Of a DNA stretch of 64,000 nt, positions 8,889 to 17,879 are shown in pieces. Made by a program: the position numbers and the translations under genes. Positions within the stretch are counted from its first letter, which is position 1; each line of letters begins with the position of its first letter. The DNA is from Desulfallas sp. Bu1-1 (GTDB lineage: Bacteria; Bacillota; Desulfotomaculia; Desulfotomaculales; Desulfallaceae): contig NZ_JADNRQ010000004.1 of NCBI RefSeq assembly GCF_015594625.1, positions 148,976 through 212,975 of the forward strand. The letters run 5' to 3'. Under the pieces are notes generated by a model. The model did not search any database. It saw only the letters and a list, made by a program, of their open reading frames with translations, and had not been told where the DNA came from.

Positions 8889-9155
8889 TTATCCGGCCAT
8901 TTTGTTGAAAAACTTGGTTAAACGCGACTTTTTGCGGGCAGCGGTATTTTTGTGCAGCACGCCTTTGGTGACGGCTTTATCTATGGTAATCAGCGCCCGG
9001 CGTAACCTCATTTGGGCTTCTTCCCTGTTTTCACCGGCCATTGCTTCTCTAAAGCGCCGGATGGCGGTGCGTAAGTTGGATTTGATACGCCTGTTGCGCT
9101 CGGTCCGTTTCCTGGTAATGCGAACCCGCTTGGCGGCAGATTTGATATTCGGCAT
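8889..9155 (-). CDS. rpsT: 30S ribosomal protein S20
   Basis: S20 binds 16S rRNA in the body of the small subunit. The 88-residue protein starts MPNIKSAAKRV and carries the usual lysine/arginine-rich helices and the conserved DKAVTKGVLHKNTAARKKSRL segment. ATG 9155 follows GGGAGGTGAGAAAA on the minus strand; an upstream in-frame ATG three codons earlier is too close to that site. It is transcribed alone, from the promoter described next, toward holA. Confidence 0.97.
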   Translation of the reverse strand: MPNIKSAAKRVRITRKRTERNRRIKSNLRTAIRRFREAMAGENREEAQMRLRRALITIDKAVTKGVLHKNTAARKKSRLTKFFNKMAG

Positions 9156-9179
9156 TTTTCTCACCTCCCAACAGCGTCA

Positions 9180-9208
9180 ATTTTACCACGCGTTGATAAA
9201 AAAAGCAA
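9180..9208 (-). promoter_or_regulatory. Sigma-A type promoter for rpsT
   Basis: On the minus strand TTGCTT (9203-9208), a 17-base spacer and TAAAAT (9180-9185) lie just upstream of the rpsT ribosome site. Confidence 0.6.
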
Positions 9209-9282
9209 GTTTCTCCCGTATACGAACGTTTTTTTTGGTTAATGATAAATATTAGCTTGATAAAAGGAGGTGAGTATATTTT

Positions 9283-9621
9283 ATGCAATGGATCGGCCTG
9301 ATCATTCGTTTTGTAGTTTCCGCACTTGTTTTAATTGTTGTCAGCTGGCTGGCTCCCGGTTTCGTGGTGCGCGGGGGCTTTGCGGGCGCCCTGATCGCGG
9401 CGGCGGTTATCGCCGTTTTGGGTTACGTGGCCGAGGCGCTTTTGGGGGATAAAATTTCACCCCAGAATCGCGGGATTGTTGGATTCATTACCGCTGCGGT
9501 GGTTATTTACCTGGCGCAATTTGTAATCCCCAACCTGCTCAGTGTCAGCCTGGTCGGAGCGCTGATTTCGGCTTTCGTTGTCGGGCTTATCGACGCGGTA
9601 GTGCCGACGGTGCTGCGGTAA
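9283..9621 (+). CDS. Small four-helix membrane protein, phage-holin-4_2/DUF-type family
   Basis: This 112-residue very hydrophobic protein has four predicted membrane segments (about residues 4-24, 29-50, 63-84 and 88-108). It resembles the widespread family annotated as phage holin family 4 superfamily IV membrane proteins, most of which are chromosomal and of unknown role. AAAGGAGGTGAGTATATTTT precedes the ATG. It occupies the place where the spore protease gene gpr sits in Bacillus (rpsT-gpr-spoIIP). I assign no function. Confidence 0.75.
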   Translation: MQWIGLIIRFVVSALVLIVVSWLAPGFVVRGGFAGALIAAAVIAVLGYVAEALLGDKISPQNRGIVGFITAAVVIYLAQFVIPNLLSVSLVGALISAFVVGLIDAVVPTVLR

Positions 9622-9629
9622 ATGTGCAT

Positions 9630-9662
9630 AACCCCGCCTGAACAATGGTGGGGTTAAGTATT
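9630..9662 (+). terminator. Terminator after the small membrane protein
   Basis: AACCCCGCC pairs with GGTGGGGTT across an 8-base loop, followed by AAGTATTTTC. Confidence 0.55.
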
Positions 9663-9734
9663 TTCAGCCAAAAAATGTCATAATCTCCCACGCCGGGGCA
9701 TATGATTAAATACACCGGTGGAGGGGGTTTTTTT

Positions 9735-10814
9735 ATGCATCCCTCGTATTATTACCAGTATACTTACCGGCGGTACAGGCCCCGCAGGGGGGTCAAGCTC
9801 ATCACCGGGTTGTTTTTGCTGGTGGTTCTAGTTTTTATCGCGGCACATTTGCTGTCCGCATTGGTACCCACCCTGGCCCAAGGTGAGCACTGGCTGTTGG
9901 ATGCCTTATTTTTGTGGAGCGACCGCGATCCGCGCGGTATTATCAGGGTGGGTGTGCCTCTGATCGCCTGGTCGGGTGACGGGGAACACGTCCCCCAGCT
10001 TGTTTCGCCCCGGGACTTGATTATGCCGATTGCGCGCGCCTTTGGGGTGGGCAGGCGCGAGCCGCTGCAGATTCTGGAATTGCAACTACCCCTTTTGGCG
10101 GCTGCTTCAGCCCGGCCGGAAGAAACGGCCCCCGTTCTGGCGCCTGAAACCGTTCCCCAGCTCGATGAAGAACTGCAAACGCCTGTGCCCCCCATCTCGG
10201 AAGAAGCCCTGGTGGCCATTTACAACACCCACACCGGGGAAACATACGCCCTGACAGACGGGATGGAACGCTTGAACGGCAAGCGCGGCGGCGTGGTTAA
10301 AGCTGCCGCCGCGTTGGAACGGGAACTGGTGGAGAAATACGGGATCCGGGTGGCCCGGTCGGATGATATAAACGACGCCAATTACAGCACCTCTTACGCC
10401 CGGTCGCAGGAAACTCTACGCCAATTGTTGGAAGACAACCCTTCGGTGCAGGTGGTGCTGGATATTCATCGTGACGCCGGTAAATCGCGGGATAACAGCC
10501 TGGTGGTCGTGGAAGGGCGTCGGGTTGCCCCGGTGTTGATCATTGTCGGTTCCGACGCCCGGGCCCTGTTCCCCACCTGGCGGCAGAATTACGAGTTTGC
10601 CCGGGAATTGGCGGCGGAAATCGAAAAGCAGCATCCGGGATTATGCCTGGGGGTCCGGATCAAGGAAGGCCGGTATAACCAGTTCCTGCACCCGAGGGCC
10701 GTTTTGCTGGAAATCGGCAGTGTGAGCAATTCCACCGAGGAGGCGGTCCAGTCCGCCCGGCTTCTGGCGGGCCCCGTGGCGGAGATGGTAAAACGCTCCC
10801 TGGATGCCGATTAA
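9735..10814 (+). CDS. spoIIP: Stage II sporulation protein P
   Basis: SpoIIP is a membrane-anchored amidase/endopeptidase that works with SpoIIM and SpoIID to thin septal peptidoglycan and drive engulfment. The 359-residue protein has a basic N-terminus and one membrane segment (about residues 23-45), then a low-complexity linker. The catalytic domain follows with IYNTHTGETY, LERELVEKYGI, NYSTSYARSQETL and VVLDIHRDAG, where family histidines and glutamates are retained. ATG 9735 follows GGAGGGGG. It is direct evidence that the organism belongs to an endospore-forming lineage. Confidence 0.95.
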   Translation: MHPSYYYQYTYRRYRPRRGVKLITGLFLLVVLVFIAAHLLSALVPTLAQGEHWLLDALFLWSDRDPRGIIRVGVPLIAWSGDGEHVPQLVSPRDLIMPIARAFGVGRREPLQILELQLPLLAAASARPEETAPVLAPETVPQLDEELQTPVPPISEEALVAIYNTHTGETYALTDGMERLNGKRGGVVKAAAALERELVEKYGIRVARSDDINDANYSTSYARSQETLRQLLEDNPSVQVVLDIHRDAGKSRDNSLVVVEGRRVAPVLIIVGSDARALFPTWRQNYEFARELAAEIEKQHPGLCLGVRIKEGRYNQFLHPRAVLLEIGSVSNSTEEAVQSARLLAGPVAEMVKRSLDAD

Positions 10815-10862
10815 AGTATAGAAAAGAATAAAAACGGCAAAAATAGGGCCAAAACGCAAGCG

Positions 10863-11195
10863 GTGAAACCTGTTATGAGTTTACCCGGCAGATCCATGCT
10901 GGTCAGCATGGGGATCTATATCGGGCTGATTTTTGTAGGAATCAATATTTGCCTTACCCATTACAACCGGCTGGTGGCTCCCGACCCGCCGTTGCGACTG
11001 TTTGAATGGCGGGTTGAGGGGGAGAAGGTGGAAATAAGCTTGCTGGGCGATTCCCATACCCTGCAGGTACACCGGGACCTGCCGGCGAATCTTGAAGAAC
11101 GCTTCGGTGAGCTGCTCCAGATCGGTCAGGGTGAAGCATTCAGATGGCTGGATTATGTCCGGCAAAAGGCGCGTGAAATGGAAAACCGGCCTTAG
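10863..11195 (+). CDS. Hypothetical single-pass membrane protein in the yqxA position
   Basis: The 110-residue protein has one membrane segment near residues 13-32 and a short charged exterior part. I do not recognise it by sequence. Its place between spoIIP and lepA is that of yqxA (DUF3679) in Bacillus, which is also small and single-pass, so a distant relationship is possible but unproven. The GTG start at 10863 lacks a strong ribosome site. The terminator stem begins in its last codons. Confidence 0.6.
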   Translation: MKPVMSLPGRSMLVSMGIYIGLIFVGINICLTHYNRLVAPDPPLRLFEWRVEGEKVEISLLGDSHTLQVHRDLPANLEERFGELLQIGQGEAFRWLDYVRQKAREMENRP

Positions 11196-11207
11196 GGGGC
11201 CGGTTTT
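11182..11207 (+). terminator. Terminator overlapping the end of the yqxA-position gene
   Basis: AAAACCGGCC and GGCCGGTTTT form a 10-bp perfect stem with a 6-base loop that includes the TAG stop codon. Confidence 0.75.
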
Positions 11208-11217
11208 GGCTGTTATT

Positions 11218-11472
11218 TTAAATCACAACTTTAATCATCCGGTTGAAATAATGAGGAGAATATTGCCTGATCCAGTCCGGGATGGAACTGAAATCGAATT
11301 TCATGTAAATCGCAACTGTTGATCCTTTGGTGAATTGACCGCTTTCGGCAAGTGCCCGTTTTATGTTTTGATCCAGCTCAACCAGCGTTCCGCCGGCCGC
11401 CGTGATGGACCCGTTGCCGGCGATCCATTGATTGCCCTGGAATATTATGCTCAACTCCACATCTGCTTTCAT
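11218..11472 (-). CDS. Hypothetical 84-residue protein
   Basis: This small soluble protein (KADVELSIIF, ITAAGGTLVELDQNIKRAL, FDFSSIPDWIRQY) looks like a compact beta-alpha domain. I recall similar short proteins in Desulfotomaculum relatives, but I cannot name a family with confidence. On the minus strand a GGAGGCGTCAAC site precedes the ATG. It is convergent with the yqxA-position gene and divergent from the sulfate-exporter gene. No function is assigned. Confidence 0.55.
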   Translation of the reverse strand: MKADVELSIIFQGNQWIAGNGSITAAGGTLVELDQNIKRALAESGQFTKGSTVAIYMKFDFSSIPDWIRQYSPHYFNRMIKVVI

Positions 11473-11846
11473 GTTGACGCCTCCGTTTAATTATTTTATT
11501 GCGGTGGGGCCACCAGCCCCGATTACAGGTGGAAAATTGGCAAAAACATTTGATGTGCTTGTTTATTTTAATATTGCTCATAATTAACAATTATTACAAT
11601 GTTTTTCTTAAAACTGCAATATTTTGCATATTCCATATATACAAAATTCTAACAAAGTTATAAACTAAAAATATATTAAATATTATTGAATAGTCAACAA
11701 AAAATGAAAGGGGGTGTTATTGAAAAGATAGTTACTTAAATCACAATCTTCGACATTTTTCGAGCAAGGGGAGGTGATTAAGACAACCCGGGTGTAGTTA
11801 CTTAATGTGCAAATCCATAATGATTTGGAAGGAGGTATAAAAAACC
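11473..11846. promoter_or_regulatory. AT-rich divergent intergenic region with two copies of TAGTTACTTAA
   Basis: This 374-base gap is much richer in A and T than its surroundings. It holds the palindrome TGCAATATTTTGCA (11615-11628) and two direct repeats TAGTTACTTAA (11729-11739 and 11795-11805) 66 bases apart. It also carries several GGGG-type ribosome-site-like sequences before the transporter start. I see no gene longer than a dozen codons. It probably carries the promoter and operators of the transporter gene. Confidence 0.45.
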
Positions 11847-13310
11847 ATGAATGACCGTGCACATAACGAAAACTCGCTTTTTAAAAGTGAAGACTGGATG
11901 GCCGTGTGGATCGGTTTGTTTGTTTTCGTGCTGGGGCTTTTGGCAATCGGCGGCAACGACGTGCTGGGCTGGGCGGCCAAGGCCAATACATGGACTACTC
12001 TGTCCAAAGCAGTGGCGCCGGTATCAAAGGCCTATGAGGGAATGTCCAGCATAACCTCCTTGATTTTGACTTATTTGTTCATGCTGGTGATTACGACCAT
12101 CGGCGCCGGCCTGCTGGGCTTTAACCTGAAAAAATTTACCGGTGGTTTTACCTTGATCTTTTGGATCACATTTGTTTGCTGGGTGGCGGGGCATAACGCG
12201 TATATCGCCGCTACACCGGATAAACTTAAGGATTTGGGTATTCCCTGGTCTCTTAACTTAACCGGAGAGGCCGGATATATCATAGCACTTATAGTGGGGC
12301 TAATCATTGGTAACTTTTTCACGGGTTTTGCGGGCTACCTTAAAGAGGCGGCCAGACCGGAGTGGTTTATTAAAACCGCCATTGTAATCATGGGTGCGGC
12401 TTTGGGGGTCAAGGCATGTTCGGCCCTGGGACTGGCCACAACCGTAATGATCAGGGGGTTGTGCGCCATTATTGAAGCCTACCTGATTTACTGGGCGGTT
12501 GTTTATTATATTTCCAGGAAGTACTTTAAGCTTAACCCGGAATGGTCGGCGCCCCTGGCAGCCGGCATTTCCATTTGCGGCGTTTCAGCCGCCATCGCGG
12601 CTGGCGGCGCCATCCGGTCCAGGCCGATCATCCCCGTAATGGTGTCCTCTCTGGTGATTATCTTTGCTGTTGTGGAACTGGTGATTTTACCCTTTGCGGC
12701 TCAGGCTTTCCTGCACCACGAGCCGATGGTGGCCGGCGCGTGGATGGGACTGGCCGTAAAGACGGACGGCGCCGCCGTGGCCAGCGGCGCGATCACCGAC
12801 TCGCTGATCAGGGCCAAAGCGCTGGCGGTGGACGGCGTCAACTACGAGCAGGGCTGGATCTTGATGGCGACAACAACCACCAAGATTTTTATCGATATGT
12901 TTATCGGTATCTGGGCCTTCCTGCTTGCCATTGTCTGGGTTTACTTTATTGACAGGAAACCCGGCGAAAAGGTTCAAGCGGTGGAAATTTGGAACAGGTT
13001 TCCCAAATTCGTCATCGGTTACTTTGTAACTTTCATTATCCTGCTGATTTGGGGTTTGAACAACCCTGAAGCTGTGGATTCAACTTTGAAATTGGCTACA
13101 AGTGAAACTGATGTTTTTAGGCAAACATTCTTTGCCATGACGTTTTTCTCCATTGGCGTAATTTCCAACTTCAGCGTGCTGAAACAACAAGGCCTCGGCA
13201 AACTGGCGCTGGTCTATGTTTTGGCGCTGTTCGGTTTTATTATTTGGGTGGGCCTGTTAATCTCCTGGATTTTCTTCCACGGTATCAAGCCTCCGATTAT
13301 CGGCGGTTAG
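11847..13310 (+). CDS. Putative sulfate exporter family transporter (YeiH/PSE-like)
   Basis: This 487-residue polytopic membrane protein has about 11-12 membrane segments. The middle part (IIMGAALGVKACSALGL, ISICGVSAAIAAGGAIRSRP) is typical of the YeiH/putative sulfate exporter family COG2855. The family is associated with anion export in organisms handling sulfite, taurine or related compounds, but few members are tested. AAGGAGGTATAAAAAACC precedes the ATG. It is followed 32 bases later by a gene for a tiny membrane protein, which may be a partner. Its placement between spoIIP and lepA is an insertion into the usual order. Confidence 0.75.
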   Translation: MNDRAHNENSLFKSEDWMAVWIGLFVFVLGLLAIGGNDVLGWAAKANTWTTLSKAVAPVSKAYEGMSSITSLILTYLFMLVITTIGAGLLGFNLKKFTGGFTLIFWITFVCWVAGHNAYIAATPDKLKDLGIPWSLNLTGEAGYIIALIVGLIIGNFFTGFAGYLKEAARPEWFIKTAIVIMGAALGVKACSALGLATTVMIRGLCAIIEAYLIYWAVVYYISRKYFKLNPEWSAPLAAGISICGVSAAIAAGGAIRSRPIIPVMVSSLVIIFAVVELVILPFAAQAFLHHEPMVAGAWMGLAVKTDGAAVASGAITDSLIRAKALAVDGVNYEQGWILMATTTTKIFIDMFIGIWAFLLAIVWVYFIDRKPGEKVQAVEIWNRFPKFVIGYFVTFIILLIWGLNNPEAVDSTLKLATSETDVFRQTFFAMTFFSIGVISNFSVLKQQGLGKLALVYVLALFGFIIWVGLLISWIFFHGIKPPIIGG

Positions 13311-13342
13311 AAATATTAACGTAACGGGAGGAGGTTAAAATT

Positions 13343-13519
13343 ATGGCTGGAGATCCCGTCCTGCAAATGCGGGAACAGGTAACGTATGAACAGGAAGAAT
13401 ACATCGAACTGCAACCGGCGGAGAAAAAACTGGTTGGATGGAGCATTGGCATTGGTATTGTAGCACTGGCGTTTTTAATCTGGATCAGCTATTCATTTAA
13501 AATAGAAGTTAAACTGTAG
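13343..13519 (+). CDS. 58-residue single-pass membrane protein downstream of the exporter
   Basis: The frame starts at ATG 13343 right after GGGAGGAGGTTAAAATT, one of the best ribosome sites nearby. It encodes a charged N-terminus rich in Glu/Gln, then one hydrophobic helix (about residues 35-52) and a short tail. It lies 32 bases after the exporter stop and before a terminator, so the two form a bicistron. It may be a small accessory subunit or stabiliser of the transporter. I know no named family for it. Confidence 0.7.
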   Translation: MAGDPVLQMREQVTYEQEEYIELQPAEKKLVGWSIGIGIVALAFLIWISYSFKIEVKL

Positions 13520-13528
13520 TTCTACCCT

Positions 13529-13550
13529 GGGGCACCCGGCGCGGTGCCCC
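13529..13550 (+). terminator. Terminator closing the exporter operon
   Basis: GGGGCACC pairs with GGTGCCCC around a 6-base loop, then TTACTTTG. Confidence 0.65.
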
Positions 13551-13653
13551 TTACTTTGCGGCTTTGGCATTAAGTTCTTTTCAGCATAACCGGGCGGATG
13601 CTATAATAATATGATTGACAATTGACCTGGATAGAGGGGGAGAGGAACTTCCG

Positions 13654-15465
13654 GTGGAAAGAAGACAGGAACGCATTAGAAACTTCTGCATCATTGCTCA
13701 TATTGATCACGGTAAATCCACCCTGGCGGATAGATTGCTTGAATATACCGGCGCCTTGACCCAGCGGGAAATGGCTGAACAAGTGTTGGACCAGATGGAC
13801 CTGGAGCGGGAGCGGGGCATCACCATCAAGTTGCAGGCCGTGCGGCTGGATTACCGGGCCCGGGACGGGCGCGATTACGTGTTGAACCTGATTGATACTC
13901 CGGGGCACGTGGACTTTGCCTACGAAGTGTCCCGGAGCCTTGCCGCCTGCGAGGGCGCCCTGCTGGTGGTAGACGCCGCCCAGGGCATCGAGGCCCAGAC
14001 TCTGGCCAACGTGTACATGGCAATCGACCACGACCTGGAAATAATTCCCGTGATCAATAAGATAGACCTGCCGGCCGCCGAACCGGAACGCGTGAAAAAG
14101 GAGATTGAAGACGTGATCGGCCTGGACGCTTCGGAGGCCGTGCTGGCATCGGCCAAAGTCGGTACCGGCGTGGAGGAAATCCTGGAACGGATCGTACACA
14201 AAATTCCCCCACCCAGGGGGGATGACGAGTCCCCTTTACAGGCGCTGATTTTCGACTCCCATTATGATCCCTATAAAGGGGTTATCGCTTATATCAGAGT
14301 GGTTGAGGGCAGCATTAAAAAGGGCATGCAGATTAAGATGATGGCCACCGGCAAGGAATTCGAGGTCACCGAGGTGGGGGTTTTCAGACCCGCGCCCACC
14401 ACCGTTGAAGAATTGCGGGCCGGCGAAGTGGGCTTTGTGGCCGCCGGCATGAAAAATGTCAAGGATACCCGGGTGGGGGACACCATTACTGACGCCCGCT
14501 GTCCCGCGGACGCGCCGCTGCCGGGTTATCGCCAGGTCAAGCCAATGGTGTACTGCGGCCTTTACCCGGTGGAATCGGCGGATTACGAGGACCTGCGGGA
14601 CGCGCTGGACAAGTTGAAATTAAACGACGCGTCCCTGGTATATGAGCCCGAAACCTCGGAAGCGCTCGGTTTTGGCTTCCGCTGCGGTTTTCTGGGCCTG
14701 CTGCACATGGAGATCATCCAGGAAAGGCTGGAGCGGGAATACGGGTTGAACCTGATTACCACCGCGCCCAGCGTGGTGTACCGGGTGATCACCACGGCGG
14801 GAGAGGTGCTGGAAATAGATAACCCCAGCAAGATGCCGCCCGCCGGCAAAGTGGCCTCCATGGAGGAACCATTTGTCGCCGGCACCATCATGGTGCCCCA
14901 GGATTACGTCGGCGCGGTGATGGAACTTTGCCAGGACCGCCGGGGCGTTTTCGTGGACATGGTTTACATGAACCAGAACAGGGTGATGGTCAAGTACGAC
15001 CTGCCGCTCAGTGAAATCATCTACGATTTCTTTGATCAATTAAAATCGCGCACCAGGGGGTACGCTTCACTGGATTACGAACTGGCGGGCTACCGCGAGT
15101 CCAGCCTGGTAAAAATGGATATCCTGGTCAACGGGGAACCGCTGGACGCGCTCAGCTCCATTGTTCACCGGGACAGGGCCTACCAGCGGGGCAGGGCGCT
15201 GGTGGAAAAGCTGCGGGGCTTGATTCCCCGGCAGCTGTTTGAGATACCCCTGCAGGCCGCCATCGGCAACAAGGTGATTGCCCGGGAAACCATCCGGGCG
15301 CGGCGTAAGGATGTGCTGGCCAAGTGCTATGGAGGCGACATCACCCGCAAGCGTAAATTACTGGAAAAACAAAAAGAAGGCAAAAAGCGCATGAAACAGG
15401 TGGGGAACGTGGAAATTCCCCAGGAAGCCTTTATGGCTGTGCTGAATATAGGAGAGGATGACTAA
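13654..15465 (+). CDS. lepA: Translation elongation factor 4 (LepA)
   Basis: LepA is a membrane-associated GTPase that acts on the ribosome, with suggested roles in back-translocation or initiation/assembly. The 603-residue protein has G1 in [15 protein letters not shown]2/G3 in RGITI and DTPGHVDF, and NKID. The EF-G-like domains follow, then the LepA-specific C-terminus with [17 protein letters not shown] choose GTG 13654 because AGAGGGGGAGAGG precedes it and the family length fits; an upstream TTG would add an unconserved tail. A TATAAT at 13602-13607 may be its -10. Confidence 0.95.
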   Translation: MERRQERIRNFCIIAHIDHGKSTLADRLLEYTGALTQREMAEQVLDQMDLERERGITIKLQAVRLDYRARDGRDYVLNLIDTPGHVDFAYEVSRSLAACEGALLVVDAAQGIEAQTLANVYMAIDHDLEIIPVINKIDLPAAEPERVKKEIEDVIGLDASEAVLASAKVGTGVEEILERIVHKIPPPRGDDESPLQALIFDSHYDPYKGVIAYIRVVEGSIKKGMQIKMMATGKEFEVTEVGVFRPAPTTVEELRAGEVGFVAAGMKNVKDTRVGDTITDARCPADAPLPGYRQVKPMVYCGLYPVESADYEDLRDALDKLKLNDASLVYEPETSEALGFGFRCGFLGLLHMEIIQERLEREYGLNLITTAPSVVYRVITTAGEVLEIDNPSKMPPAGKVASMEEPFVAGTIMVPQDYVGAVMELCQDRRGVFVDMVYMNQNRVMVKYDLPLSEIIYDFFDQLKSRTRGYASLDYELAGYRESSLVKMDILVNGEPLDALSSIVHRDRAYQRGRALVEKLRGLIPRQLFEIPLQAAIGNKVIARETIRARRKDVLAKCYGGDITRKRKLLEKQKEGKKRMKQVGNVEIPQEAFMAVLNIGEDD

Positions 15466-15488
15466 TATGAGCCGTTGCTTGCGAAATT

Positions 15489-16673
15489 ATGAGAAACAAT
15501 AACCATTGTTATACAAATAACGAATTACCGGGTTTCCTTTATATTCACGTTCCTTTTTGCCTGCGCAAATGTCTGTATTGTGACTTCACTTCCTATCCTT
15601 ATAACGGACGGGATGCTCGAAGGTACCTGGCCGGCCTGCGCGGGGAAATCGGGCTGCGCACGGGCGGCCGGCGTGCCGGGCGGGTCCTGGCCACGATTTT
15701 TATCGGCGGAGGCACGCCCACCTGTTTATCATCCGGTGCAATTATGGAGATAATATCTATAATCAAAGAACATTTTATCCTTTCGCCGGACGTGGAGTTT
15801 ACCATTGAGGCCAATCCCGGTACAGTGGACCGGGACAAGTTGAACTTATTGCGCCGGGCGGGAGTCAACCGGCTCAGTTTGGGCGCCCAGGCCTGTAGCG
15901 GGAAAACGCTGCGCACCCTGGGCCGGATTCATACCCACGAACAGACCATCGAGGCCGTGCGCCGGGCCCGGGAGGCCGGTTTCGATAATATCAACCTTGA
16001 TTTAATTTTTGGGGTGCCGGGCCAAACACCCCGCGAGTGGAGGGACTGTTTGGAACAAATCGCGGCTTTGCGGCCCGACCACGTAGCCGCTTACGGGCTG
16101 CAACTGGAGGAGGGCACGCCGCTTAAAGCGATGATTGATGGTGGTCAACTGGTACCCTGTGACGAGGATATGGAGTTGGAAATGTATCGCGACGCCGTAA
16201 AAATATTAACCGGTGCGGGGCTTTACCGGTATGAAATTTCCAATTTTGCCCGCCCCGGCAGGGAATGCCGCCATAACCTCGTCTACTGGCATAATTGCGA
16301 ATATCTTGGGGTGGGACCAGCCGCCCACTCCTATATAAAGCGGGAGCGTTCCGCGAACGAACAAAACCTGGATAAGTACATGGAAAAGCTTGCCGCGGGC
16401 AAATTGCCCGTGGCATGGTCGGAACCCGTCACACCGGAAAACGAAATTTTTGAAACGGTATTTCTGGGTTTACGTTTGGCGGCGGGGTTGAATATGGAGC
16501 ATTTTCGCCGCCGGTTCGGCTGTTCCCTGGAGGATGTTTACCCCGGGGTGGCGGAACGGCTGGTGGAAAAGGGTATGCTGGAGCAGGCGGGAAAGCGCCT
16601 GCGCTTGACCCGGCGCGGCCTGGAGCTGGCGAATCAAGTCATGGCGGAGTTTGTTCCCCCTACAAATTCTTGA
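15489..16673 (+). CDS. hemW: HemW-type radical SAM protein (heme chaperone-like)
   Basis: HemW resembles oxygen-independent coproporphyrinogen oxidase HemN but acts as a heme-binding chaperone rather than an oxidase in tested cases. Key features are IHVPFCLRKCLYCDF (CxxxCxxC; the extra fourth cysteine of HemN is absent), GGGTP, and the HNLVYWHNCEYLGVGPAAHSY block. The 394-residue length is usual. No clear ribosome site precedes ATG 15489, so it may be translated by coupling with lepA or start elsewhere. Order lepA-hemW-hrcA is conserved in Firmicutes. Confidence 0.9.
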   Translation: MRNNNHCYTNNELPGFLYIHVPFCLRKCLYCDFTSYPYNGRDARRYLAGLRGEIGLRTGGRRAGRVLATIFIGGGTPTCLSSGAIMEIISIIKEHFILSPDVEFTIEANPGTVDRDKLNLLRRAGVNRLSLGAQACSGKTLRTLGRIHTHEQTIEAVRRAREAGFDNINLDLIFGVPGQTPREWRDCLEQIAALRPDHVAAYGLQLEEGTPLKAMIDGGQLVPCDEDMELEMYRDAVKILTGAGLYRYEISNFARPGRECRHNLVYWHNCEYLGVGPAAHSYIKRERSANEQNLDKYMEKLAAGKLPVAWSEPVTPENEIFETVFLGLRLAAGLNMEHFRRRFGCSLEDVYPGVAERLVEKGMLEQAGKRLRLTRRGLELANQVMAEFVPPTNS

Positions 16674-16698
16674 CAAATAAAAATAACGGTGCTATGTT
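16670..16698 (+). promoter_or_regulatory. Sigma-A promoter of the heat-shock operon
   Basis: TTGACA (16670-16675), 17 bases, TATGTT (16693-16698). The CIRCE operator lies just downstream, over the start of transcription. Confidence 0.8.
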
Positions 16699-16709
16699 TT
16701 TATTAGGTG

Positions 16710-16736
16710 TTAGCACTCAACATGGGAGAGTGCTAA
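16710..16736 (+). promoter_or_regulatory. CIRCE operator (HrcA binding site)
   Basis: TTAGCACTC, nine bases, GAGTGCTAA: an exact match to the CIRCE inverted repeat. HrcA binds it to repress the operon at normal temperature, so hrcA is autoregulated. Confidence 0.98.
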
Positions 16737-16753
16737 CAAGGAGGTGTTAAGGA

Positions 16754-17797
16754 ATGACTCTTGACGCCAGAAAACAAAATGTTTTGTTGGCCATCATTCA
16801 GGATTATATCGCCACGGCGGAGCCGGTGGGTTCGCGAACCATTGCCCGGAAGTATAAACTGGGCGTAAGCCCGGCGACCATCCGTAATGAAATGGCGGAC
16901 CTGGAGGAGATGGGTTATATCGAGCAGCCCCATACTTCGGCGGGCCGGATTCCATCCGACCGTGGTTACAGGTATTATGTCGACCACCTGATGAAACGGG
17001 CGGAACTCAGTTTGGATGAAGAAAGAATGCTGTTCAACAGCTACATGACCAAGGTGCAGGACGTCGGCCAGGTGCTCAGGCGCACGGGACGGTTGTTGTC
17101 CCAGCTGACCAGGTACACGGCGGTAGTGTTAACCAACCATTACGGCAAGGGCAAGTTTAAACACATCCAGCTGGTGCACATGGGCCCGCAGCAGGCCATG
17201 GTGGTGGTGGTAACCGACGCCGGAGGGGTGCACCACCGGATCATTGATATCCCGGAAAGCATTAAACCGGCCGACTTGGAAACCATATCGGCGGTATTGA
17301 ACCAGAAGCTGCAGGGCAAATCAATCGAGAACATTCGCCTGACCCTGGTGAAGGAGATTTATTTTGAGCTGGCCAAGCAAAAACATATTTTAAACATGGC
17401 CATGGATTTAATCCGGGAAAGCCTGGCGGTGCAAACCGGGGAAAAAATATTCCTGGGTGGTGTATTCAATATCCTGAACCAGCCCGAGTTTCATAACGTG
17501 GAAAAGGTGAAAACCCTGCTCGGTTTGCTGGAACAGGAGCAGATGCTGGCCGAGATTATGGCTGACGTTATGGACGCCGAGGGTGTGACGGCACGTATCG
17601 GCGAGGAAATGGTCAACGAGCAGATGAAGGATTGCAGCATGGTCATGTCCAGCTACAGCGTCGGGGGCAAACCGATGGGCAGCATAGGCCTGCTCGGACC
17701 CACCAGGATGGATTATGCCCGGGCGTTTACCGTGGTGGAGTATATGACCAAGAACCTTTCTCTGGTAATGGAAAGGCTGCTCGGCAGGAGGAGCTAG
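16754..17797 (+). CDS. hrcA: Heat-inducible transcription repressor HrcA
   Basis: HrcA represses class I heat-shock genes through CIRCE and depends on GroEL for folding. The 347-residue protein has the N-terminal winged helix (ATAEPVGSRTIARKYKLGVSPATIRNEMADLEEMGYIEQPHTSAGRIPSDRGYRYYVD) and a GAF-like middle. It ends with YSVGGKPMGSIGLLGPTRMDYA. AAGGAGGTGTTAAGG precedes the ATG. It heads the hrcA-grpE-dnaK-dnaJ operon and has its own operator immediately upstream. Confidence 0.97.
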   Translation: MTLDARKQNVLLAIIQDYIATAEPVGSRTIARKYKLGVSPATIRNEMADLEEMGYIEQPHTSAGRIPSDRGYRYYVDHLMKRAELSLDEERMLFNSYMTKVQDVGQVLRRTGRLLSQLTRYTAVVLTNHYGKGKFKHIQLVHMGPQQAMVVVVTDAGGVHHRIIDIPESIKPADLETISAVLNQKLQGKSIENIRLTLVKEIYFELAKQKHILNMAMDLIRESLAVQTGEKIFLGGVFNILNQPEFHNVEKVKTLLGLLEQEQMLAEIMADVMDAEGVTARIGEEMVNEQMKDCSMVMSSYSVGGKPMGSIGLLGPTRMDYARAFTVVEYMTKNLSLVMERLLGRRS

Positions 17798-17879
17798 TTT
17801 TTTATTGTTTATGATAAATAAATCCATTTCATTTATTGAAAACTACTATTGGAAAAGTGGTTTCCCGGGAGGGATTAAT

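Noticed and set aside
8863..9255. 130-codon plus-strand frame opposite rpsT
   Set aside because: It is antisense to a certain ribosomal protein gene with its own promoter and shows no family features.
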